54,648 nucleotides of DNA from Phialocephala subalpina (taxonomy: Eukaryota > Ascomycota > Leotiomycetes > Helotiales > Mollisiaceae): contig FJOG01000032.1 of NCBI GenBank assembly GCA_900073065.1, positions 260,571-315,218 on the forward strand. Direction: 5' to 3'. Within the stretch, counting starts at the first letter, position 1. Each line of letters begins with the position of its first letter. Positions 12,331 to 21,426 of the stretch are shown here, in pieces. The notes beneath the pieces were generated by a model. It did not search any database and had not been told where the DNA came from. It saw only the letters and a list, made by a program, of their open reading frames with translations. The translations under genes and the position numbers were made by a program.

Positions 12331-13035
12331 GTTCGCGATTTGATCGTATGAATCATAAAAGAGCGTGATGATAATGACTTTGATGCTACGATGGACCGAG
12401 TTCCTAGAGCATTTGATGCTGGATCTGAAAGCTTCTGTCTCGCTGTTTATATAAAAGTGAGACTCGTGAGATGCCCCGGTGGGGTGTCCGCACGCCTGTA
12501 ATGAAAATCACGCAGATCCAGATTCGAAACTAACTCAACTATCGGATTCTTATTTCTATGCCGAGGTTTCGAACCGCCCTCATCTTAACTTTAAGTCTGA
12601 GTTTCGAGGCACAAATAGAGTTCGTTGGTGAAGTCATCCCAAGATTTCAAACTCGCTAACCCTCATAATCTTCGGATCCGCAGGTCCCAAGATCCGACAT
12701 GAGACGAAATCCGAACTTGGAAGAAAAAAGAACAACGCGACTGGAGGGCCACTTTGTGATACCCACTGATTAGGAAGATGGAATTTCGAAACCTGACAAG
12801 CTTCTGAAGATACTCAGCCACCTCGATTGTCCAGCAAGCTCGACAGTCTTTACAACTTGGCGATGTACGATGAAATGATTCCTCCAAAACAAATGCGATG
12901 CCTGACTCGTGAAGTCCTCCAATTTAGAGTTCCAACTGTCGTCGCTACCCTAGTATTCATGCTGCATTGACTTTCACGACTCGCTGTCGGTAAACCTCGC
13001 TTTGTGCCCGAGTTCAGGAGCGCCATTCCTCCTCT
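12331..13035. other. Intergenic region, promoter side of the LysM gene
   Basis: Nothing beyond the TATA box is recognised. Open frames are short and without motif. Confidence 0.4.
12446..12453 (-). promoter_or_regulatory. TATA box of the LysM gene
   Basis: On the minus strand this reads TATATAAA, about 116 bp before the LysM start codon, a normal fungal distance. Sequence-only call. Confidence 0.45.
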
Positions 13036-14256
13036 TCAACTGTTGCAATCATAGCAGCCATTTCTGCACTTGCGGCATTTGCGTTCTAGAACCTCTTTCT
13101 CCAGTTCCGTCCGCATTCTCATCTGATGTGCTCGACCCCGGTGGTTGCCGTTGTAGCGTCTGATCAGAGCCAATACTGACTCCACCTCCCAGCATTCTAC
13201 CCAATAGACCAACTCCCGAAGTCGTACAAGTTCATTGCCAAGTCCTCTACCAAATATACCACCAGATCCATCACCAGATCTGCCACCACAGCCACCTCTA
13301 ATACCCACAAACTCTTCCACAGTTCGACTCAAAAACGGAGGATTCACACGTCCACCCGTAACGAGCGAGATCGTGCTACCACTATTGACAGGGTGATTCG
13401 GGTCTGCGTAGCGAGAACTGAATTTATCTTTCGGGCCTTGGGATAATATTGAGTCTGGGTGTTCGGCTTGCTAAGCATTGATACTCATCAGCACTACTGT
13501 TCCGGATTCAAGTCGGAGATGTCTGAAAGAGGGGGGATACTCACGTAAGTAGCTCTAACTCTTCTATCCAGGTAATCCGCTACGAGAGCTATATTTTTCG
13601 TCTTCTCTTGTCCTTTCTCACCCATCTTCAAGATATCGTCCAGTGCGGGGAAAATCAACGGTGCAGCTTCTGGGACTCAAAAGTGCCGGAGGTCACTCGT
13701 GAACTCGTCGCAAGTTTTTTGAAAAGGGAAGATTTGGATGCGCCGGTTCCGTTAGAGGTTCGGGAGAGGATGCTGTTGTTTATGTCGACGGTTTGGTGTA
13801 TCGCGCCATCATCTAGGTTCCATGTCGGGACCAGAGCATAGAGACCGCGGGGATGGTAGAACTCGTCGTTTATCTTGTTGAGGATGCTACTCGTTCTACG
13901 ATTCAGGCCAATTCCTTATTTGTCCCGGCTTGACGAAGATCACGGCGCGGAACGAACCCAGCTCGACCATGAACCTCCTGCGCAGACTTGACAGTAAGGT
14001 AAACCGCAATTTTGATAGCGAAAACGGTTGCAGAAGGAACAAAGAAGGCCGCGATGTTAGTAAAATTGATAACCTCGATCCAGGGACTTGCTTGGGCAGC
14101 TTGGTTGAATGTGTCTAGGAAATCGAGAAACATGGCTTGGTCGATAATTACCACAATCTTGCAGAAGAGGCGCGTATGCGTGAATGAATCCTCTCGAGCG
14201 GCCCTTTGGTCTTCGTTGAGGGAGGATGACGGGCAAGCGAAGTCTGGGAAGGTCAT
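13036..14256 (-). pseudogene. Conserved fungal membrane-anchored protein of unknown function, two frameshifts
   Basis: Read on the minus strand this is one gene in pieces. The first piece (14256 to ~13905) contains SPWIEVINFTNIAAFF plus a hydrophobic stretch, then GTNKELA. After a one-base slip near 13905 it continues as NRRTSSILNKINDEFYHPRG and LYALVPTWNLDD. A second slip near 13668 follows GTFESQ, and then AAPLIFPALDDIL and DYLDRRVRATY appear. A 74-nt intron (13471-13544) leads to the last exon (QAEHPDSILSQ, SRYADPNHPVNSGS, SLVTGG) ending in a Cys-rich tail. I recognise the order PRGLYALVPTW, AAPLIFPALD, YLDRR, DPNHP from uncharacterised fungal proteins but know no function. Both slips behave like single lost bases, so either a recent pseudogene or sequencing error is possible. 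Confidence 0.7.
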
Positions 14257-15222
14257 CTGGTGACCGGTATTGAGGGGCAGGATACTTGGCGAGAAGATCT
14301 TAGATGTTCTTCGCCTTCTTTTTAGCCCTGGTTGCGGTGGTGGAGATATCTGATCTTGGGCATCGTCGAGCGCTCACTGTTCGTTGTCTTGGACTAGGGG
14401 AGGTGATTCTGCTTCTTGACCGGAGTTCAGGGGCGTCAAGTTTGGTGTACTTCCTTCAGGCTAGGCTTGCGACGATGTAGTTAAGGTGACACTGTTGCCA
14501 CCATTTTACACTCTATTCTGTGACCAGTGTGCCTTGTAAACCTTGATACTTTCAGATGCTAGGCCGATGCCAGCACCTAGAACTTTGATTGGTTTTTCGT
14601 GGATAACAGACATGCTTCGTTGCTAACTCACAAAGAAATACTGGTAGACCGACGTGAATATAATGGAAAGAAAGTCAAGGTAATATATTACAAGATCCTG
14701 CATCATCCGAGCACTAGCCGAGATCGATGATAGGCAGTTACCAAAGTTGGACATTGGAAAAGCGCATAAGCAACTTGCCAAACGCACTCCTGACTGATAG
14801 GAATGAAATAACTCGTGAGTACATGCCATCCATTGGTACAATTTTCGAAGGAGAAGACATGGATGGCTTATATGTCGGGAGAGAAAAATATATCCCCACT
14901 TACAAATACGCGTATCACCTGTTTTGGGACATCACGCGTATTACCTACTTGTCAGGTTTCAGGATGATCCCAAGTACTTGACCAAAGGCCCGCGCCGCAC
15001 TCTAGCAAGCGAAAGGGGAAAGAGCGACCATCATTCATCTCTGAGCACCAAATTTTAACACTATGTACACAACGACTTTGGAACAATTTCCAAAACCCTC
15101 AGATGAACGCGTAAGCATATGCAAAAGAAGAAGCATTAAAGTTCAGAGCAATGAGCATAAAGGAAATTTTCAGGGTCGCGGCAGTGTCCCTTGCGAGCAA
15201 ACAATCAAATTGACCTCATCCC
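14257..15222. other. Region without a supported gene
   Basis: About 970 bp with only short open frames. The frame at 14727-14981 (84 codons) has no recognisable feature. Confidence 0.4.
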
Positions 15223-16487
15223 TCACAGGCTTGGAGGGGCAGTAGCAGTAGGCAGCGCACCCAAGGTTTCAACAAGAGCAGCATACGCGGGCTTGGTAGC
15301 ATAGGCACTGTTAAAGAGAAGTGGGTTGTTCGAAGCTCTCCAGCTATCCGGATCACGCACACCCCAGACTGTAACTCCAACGCAGTTCGGGATATCGACA
15401 CACGCCTTGACCGTCGTGACATAGTCTCCAGGAGAAGCATTCACGATGTCGACTTCGGTAAGAGCGCATTGAGGTGCGGCAGCGCAGAGGGCAGCAAGCG
15501 AGGCGGGGACGTTCTTGGCTTCTCCGGCCATGAGATGAGCTTGAGCTCCGATGCCATCGATGGGAACTCCGGCTGCAATCCACTTCTTGACGTATTTGAT
15601 CATGCCAGTTGTCTTTGCGTAGGTTGAACCTTTCTCGACGGTACTGTTAATGTTGTTAGTATGAAGTTGAGCGATGGTAGGAGATTGAGGTGATGTACTT
15701 GTAGTCGTTGATGAAGAGCTTCGCTGCTGGGTCGGCTTTCTTGGCTGCTTCGAATGCGATGCGGACGAAGTCTTCTCCGAGGACCTTTGCGAAGACTGAT
15801 TGACGGAGTCCACCACTTTCGTCGAACATTTCGTTCACGACATCCTTGGTCGATGTCAGTACGGAGAAGAACTTGAGGGGAGAGCATTAGAGACTGACCC
15901 ACTGCAGGATCTTGCCTGCGTATCTGCCAATTTCTGTCGTGACATGGGTTTGGATGACAGTGGTAAGAGTATCTTTGCTGCTGATTGCAGATACCCAAGA
16001 TGGCAGTTGCGAATACCAGACCGTTGTGTGTCCACGAACCAACTTCTTGTTCGTTTGCGCCCAGTTAACGAGGGTGTCAAGACCAGCGAAGTTGAATTTG
16101 CCCTGTGATGCTTCGGTCGTGTCCCATTTACCACTAGAAGGAGTTCAGAGCCCGCTGCGGGTGTCTGAGTGTGCGGACGTACCTGTTCTCTGGGGTGACT
16201 TGACCAAAATCTGCCTTGATGACAGCCTCGTTGTCGGCTTTGCCTAAACTTCCAGCATCTGCGCAAGTACCGAAGTACAGCTTGCCTAGACCCTTGAAGA
16301 TCGCGTCGATACTCTTCTCCGTTCGGGCTCGCCTCTCGAGTCCAGTGTCATCACTTCGTCCAAGGAGTTCAGTTTCCCAGTCTACTTGATTGAAGGGATG
16401 TCTGGAATCGAGCTTTTCGACTGTTGGTGCTGCAAGAGACCCAATTATTGGGGCTACCAACAAGCTAGCAATGATTGAGCAACGCAT
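15223..16487 (-). CDS. GH10 endo-1,4-beta-xylanase, secreted
   Basis: Four minus-strand exons (16487-16183, 16133-15899, 15844-15699, 15643-15223) with introns of 49, 54 and 55 nt give 368 residues. A signal peptide ([20 protein letters not shown]) is followed by a ~45-residue linker and the GH10 barrel. Signatures are [28 protein letters not shown], the acid/base Glu in [36 protein letters not shown], the nucleophile Glu in ALTEVDI and [13 protein letters not shown]. Several motifs are completed only by splicing (NS|GKW, W|DVVNE, DYN|TVE), which supports the exon borders. It cleaves xylan backbones outside the cell. One oddity is VWYSQLP, where the family almost always has VWHSQLP; that His lines the glycone subsite. 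No carbohydrate-binding module is present. Confidence 0.93.
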
Positions 16488-18066
16488 TATGTCCCTGTAT
16501 CAACTTCTAAAGTACAAAAAAAGAAGAGGAATTGAATTCGGCGTTGGTGAAACAACTTGAGACTAACAACTGAAAGACGTGGGAGGGATATCAATTGAAT
16601 ATAATAAACAACCTCGTCCGAAGTATACATTAGACTGGACATCCATCTTCCGGACTCTTTTTTGGGACAGCACGACAATTTTAACCATTCCTCGTCCCGT
16701 CTTGAAATATAAATTGTGTTCGTCTAAACCCTCACTGGGCAGTTTCAAATAACGATGTCCTCAAGCGAATTCAAGGGTGTGGTGGGGTTGACGAGACATT
16801 TTGTGGGGAAGAACTTTCTATGTTCCATAAGCCGGTCATCATAAGCCGGTAGAATATATCGCCTCTATGCGAGCGTACGAAAAATTGTCTTGGGAGGGAT
16901 TGATTGCCTCGGAAGATGGGAAGCAGCCGGTGGACATTAATGAATGATTGTGCCTGAATGTACGCCTGCGGCCGGGATAGGTATCAGCTGCCCCAAAGTG
17001 AACATCAGATCACTTCGGATATTTTTATTGAGTGCTGAGGTACAGCAACCTTATTATATTGTGGATCGTGACGGAATCCAGTCCCGCATCCGTTCCCGGG
17101 GTGGTGGCCTTTGGGCTGGCAAATTCCTACTTGGGAAAAACGGACCTGTGAACGCCATAAGCACATAAAAAGCATTAACTTGGTGTGATTGATCTCTTCT
17201 AGAAATAGAAAAACTAACGAATAGAGGTAGAAAGCATCATACAAAAAGAGTATCACACGTGACTAGACTTGAAAAGTCGTAAGGCCCTCATAGAAGCTTC
17301 AACGAGGACATGTACAACAACGGCAGGGAATAGATATAGCTCATCGGGTAAGAATTGAGCAGAGTCCTCTTGGACTTAATGAAAGTACAAGGATATCTCA
17401 GGGGAATCACATGACCATGGTGCTATGTTGAAACAAAACGACGAACAGAGAGCAACCAACAGACACCACAGAAAAGCATGTAAGATCATCTTCAAATGGT
17501 AAACAAGCAACGGTAAAATATCATTGGCGACAATCAGTCGTGGTTCGAACCACTCGGCACGGGGTGTGAAGTATATCTGCAAGGACAGGACGCCACGAAA
17601 GGATCGTGGCTTTCCAACCCAGATATCGGCAGTCTTCAATACAGATCTCTTCCAAGCGCACGAATGACCTTCGAGCTTAAGAAACGCCCACGTGCAACAG
17701 ACCCGAGGTTACTCAACCGCACAGTCTCCGATTCGGTCTCTGCTTCACCAAAATGACAGCAATCAGTCGATGACGGTCCGATCCGGAGAGCTTGATGCGA
17801 ACTCACCCTCGGCTTTCAGCCTCTGACGCCTCCTTTCAGCCCAGTGGCATGGTCTTCTGTCGATGGAACAGGCCAGATGCAGGTCCATGATGATATTTTC
17901 GCGATCAAAAATTTTCGGCAGTCTTCGGGATGCTGTTTCGGAGCAAACTCGCTAGTCACGTGCTAGCTTCAGGCAAGGGTCTTGGTGCAATATATATCGT
18001 CTATGATCTCCTGATGGAAAGTTGAGATGCATACTTGATTAGTATCTCACAAGCCTTCAAACATTC
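16488..18066. other. Intergenic region, no supported gene
   Basis: About 1.6 kb with scattered open frames below 90 codons and no motif. The part next to 16487 is presumably the xylanase promoter. Confidence 0.4.
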
Positions 18067-18569
18067 ATGACAATAATGGCTGCTCTCAAAAAATTATGGC
18101 ACACAATTTCGACGGGATGGGTTGTAGAGTACCCTGGAAAGTCGTCCGATGGACCAAGAGACTTTTTCGACAGGAGGAGTGATGGGCCGAGATCGAATCA
18201 AAGAACGTCACCATACTATGAAGAGGTCGTAGATCAGGAAAGGAAGGATGAAGAGGAAAGAGAGAATGCAATACTTCGATGGAGCGAGGAGATGCGAGCG
18301 AGATCTGAGAGGGGTTCCAGGGATTCGAGGTCACAGTAGAGAGCTGCTGTGAGAAAGGTCTTTCAAGACCCTTAAGACCGCAGAAAGTATGTGTCTGCTA
18401 GATGAATACGGTGATCTCAGCTGACTCAAGTAACAAGTATCTCTATATTTTCAGCGCGCAACTTGCTAGACGCCGTGTGGCAAACGAAACGACGTCGCTT
18501 GCAACGAGAACGAAGCCGAAAGATACGATTGCTCGGGATCTCCTGGAATACCGTGGATACGCTGTCTAA
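18067..18569 (+). CDS. Small hypothetical protein, possibly two exons
   Basis: The open frame from 18067 encodes MTIMAALKKLWHTISTGWVV and then a charged segment rich in Arg, Glu, Asp and Ser. Unspliced it stops at 18339 (90 residues). An intron from 18330 to 18454 (weak GTCACA donor, good CTGAC branch and TTTTCAG acceptor) would keep phase and add 37 residues, including QLARRRVANETTS and IARDLLEYRGYAV, for 125 in total. The downstream frame is open and looks coding, which is the main support. No family is recognised. A TATA-like ATATATAT lies about 80 bp upstream. Confidence 0.35.
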
Positions 18570-19925
18570 TGCTATGGATGCCGACTGCATATTATATTTG
18601 TACTCGCGGGAGATGGAATAATTGGAGCTGGTTGTTTGGTGAGGAGTAATGGAAATGATACCCTGTCGCGGAGGAAACCATTTTGGAGTCTATAGACTGT
18701 ATTCCTTACCGCACATCAAATATCTTCAAAGGATGATGATTGCCTAGAAAAATCCACGCTTGTCTCGCTGTCCCTTTGTTGAGAGTCATCCGCGGGGGAA
18801 GATATTAAAGATGTCGAGGAACCCCTAGTTTATCGATATTCTGGATCATGTTGGCGGTTCCGCTCTCCAATGACGAGTTTGATCGTTACTGAGGAAGGAA
18901 ATTACAACAGGGGCTTTTTCTCTAATGTCTCATCAGATGGACGATTAATGATAGCAGACCGACCTCAAGTAAGCAAGTACGGAAGGTACGGACCCGAGAC
19001 CCAGCTGAGGTGACAACGCGTTCTCTGTGAGATGGAAGGAGCCACCTAGCATAAGACACCCCAAATAGAATATCGTTATGGTGTTACAGTAAACACTAGT
19101 TCGAATGAGAGGGCCTTGAGTGTTCGTTGAGTGCGAGGAGACGAGTCCTCACCTTCGAACCCCGCAATTTGCGTGCACCATTCATTCATCACAGCAACAG
19201 AACAACAAAGTTCTTGCATTGAAGGAATCTGGTTTCACTTCATGCTTCAACAGTCAATGGCCTGCACATCGTGAATCCGACAGCAAGAAAGGAAGATATA
19301 AGTCTATGTCAGAGTGCGAAATGATGGACGCTCGCTAGACTTAGGGGGCTCGCTTGCTGACAGGGTGGGGTTTCAGGGGAACTCCGGATCCATGGGTGGA
19401 TCTATGATCTCTCTTGCTTCTGGATCGTCCCCCAAGATTCGCACGAAATACTCTGAAGAGTTTGGCTTCATACAAGATAAAGTCAATCTGCAAGGCTAAT
19501 GAAGCGCCGAGAGTATGAGGCTCTGCGCATAAGGCCTTTGCGCAACATCAAAGCGCTCCAACTGGTGTCGATCTTGTTTCTGATGCACGAAACGAAACAA
19601 GTAATGCATCCACAGCAAAGCTTGAATCACGGGTGTGGCTTGTCCGGATTCGTCTGAAGACCTCATTCGTAATCAGAAGTCAGAAACCTTGTAAGAGAAA
19701 TGAACGGTGAGACTTGTTCCCGTGATAGGGCTGGGGAGAGCCACTTACATATGTCGACCTCCACCTTGGTTTTTGTCCTTCTGTTCTGATCTTTACACTT
19801 TTGTCATATAATTTCTAAGGAGAAAGTCTTCTATTTCGTGCTGTGCACTTTTCGATTCCTTTCATTCTTCCAAGCATCCATACAACTTTGTAATACTTTT
19901 CTCCCATTTCAACTCTTCTCTCAAA
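18570..19925. other. Promoter side of the repeat-peptide gene, no supported gene
   Basis: About 1.35 kb with short, motif-free open frames. The last ~100 bp are CT-rich (TTTCATTCTTCC and similar), as in strongly expressed fungal genes. Confidence 0.4.
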
Positions 19926-21426
19926 ATGAAGTACGCCGTTATCCTTTCTTTCGCCGCCCTTGCGCTGGCCACTCCCGCTCCCCAGGACGATGTCTCCAGC
20001 ATCCTCGCTGTACGTCTTTCCCTCGCCGCTTTCCCGGGACCTTTCTACCTGCAAAACTGTAGAAGTCGTTGCTGACTCCAAGATTCCATAAAGGCCCTCC
20101 AAGCGAACTCTCCCGATGTCAGTCTCTCCCTTGTCTTTGCTTTTCCGCTCCTGAACCTATGAACTGCTGGTCATGGAAGGAAAACTCCCAGATATGATAA
20201 GAGGACAAGTAACTGACCTCGTAATTTGCGTACAGGATGCCAGCGCAGCCTCCGCCCTGACCAAGGCCGCTCGACAAGAGACCGAGGACTTGAACTCAAT
20301 CCTTGCAAGCCTCTCAGCGAACAACCCAGGTAAGTCCCACAAAGTGCAAGATATTGAAGGGCATGCCTCGTCATGTCGGCGTCTCCGCTCTCGGGACAGA
20401 TGGAACGGAACACTTACTAACTCCCTGAGCAGATGATGCCGCAGCTGGTGAGTCTTCAGCTGTCCCAATTCATTGCACTTCGTCAGAATTCATCAAGAGT
20501 CTGGCTTGCTCCGGACGCGTGAAACGCTTGGATTTCTAATGCGCACACTCAACGACCACAAGAGATTCCATGAGACGTATACTGATATCTGTCCTTTCAC
20601 ATAGCAAAGGGAGCTGTCGCTAAGAGACAGGATGATTTGGCCTCAATTTTGAGGTAAGATTTCTATTCCAAACTAAGAGCAACGTCTCCTTTGCTTGTTA
20701 AATGTCCCCAAAACTCCTGGGACATGGAGGAATGCTTCTATTCCATAAAAGAGCTGCACTGACATCAGTTTAGTGCATTGAACGCCAACGATCCCGCCGA
20801 TGGTAAGCAGTTCCGGTCGCCAAGCACCGGTAAGACTTGTGTACTAATTCAATTAGGATCCGTCGCTGCCGGAGCTAGCAAGAGACAAGATGATGTATGT
20901 TAAGTCATCCTTTCTTCTGAGTTATCTCCAGAGCTTTGGCACATGCGGCCATTCACGAGGGACACATGTGACACCACTCCGGTGACATATTTGTCTCTTC
21001 TCCAAGCTCCTTTCCAAAGAATAGTACTGACTCTTATGATCATAGCTGGCTAGCATCCTCGCAGCACTCCAGGCAACCGACCCCGTAAGTCCCCCAAGCT
21101 TAGCAATTATCCCTATCTTGATACGTTGCACGACTCTGCGGTGGAGTGGCGCACATCTTCCGCCATCGAGGAATGCAACATACTTGCAAAACCCCCAGAC
21201 GTTCTGTGTGCAAGATACTAACAAATTGCTAAATAGGCTGACGGAGCTGTTGCTGCTGGATCTGCCGCCTCCAAGAGAGACGAGGTATGTGCCACGTGAC
21301 CATGTCCAAACTTCATGAAGATAATATATTGACAAATTCCTTCATTAGATGGCGGACATCCTGGCTCAGCTCGCTGAGAACAATCCCGAGGATGCGGAGG
21401 CCGCTGCGGAGGCTCCCCACGCTTAG
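19926..21426 (+). CDS. Secreted multi-repeat precursor with Kex2-type Lys-Arg sites (KEP-like), ten exons
   Basis: Exons: 19926-20009, 20094-20117, 20236-20329, 20433-20447, 20605-20653, 20774-20802, 20857-20894, 21046-21084, 21237-21284, 21349-21426. All introns are GT-AG and frame is kept throughout, giving 165 residues. A signal peptide (MKYAVILSFAALALATPAP) precedes five degenerate repeats of about 28 residues. Their cores are QDDVSSILAALQANSPD, ETEDLNSILASLSANNPD, QDDLASILSALNANDPAD, QDDLASILAALQATDPAD and DEMADILAQLAENNPED, each followed by an Ala/Gly/Ser-rich tail. Lys-Arg precedes repeats 3, 4 and 5; a single Arg precedes repeat 2. This is the layout of kexin-processed secreted repeat proteins, so the inferred products are acidic, helix-prone peptides. 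There is no Cys, Tyr, Phe or Trp in the repeats, so it is not a dikaritin-type RiPP precursor. Two exons are only 24 and 15 nt. No processing or UstY-like gene is seen nearby. Function is unknown. Confidence 0.88.

Noticed and set aside
19926..21426. Dikaritin/ustiloxin-type RiPP precursor
   Set aside because: The layout of signal peptide and KR-separated repeats fits, but the repeats contain no Tyr or other aromatic core residue and no UstY-like or tyrosinase gene is seen nearby.
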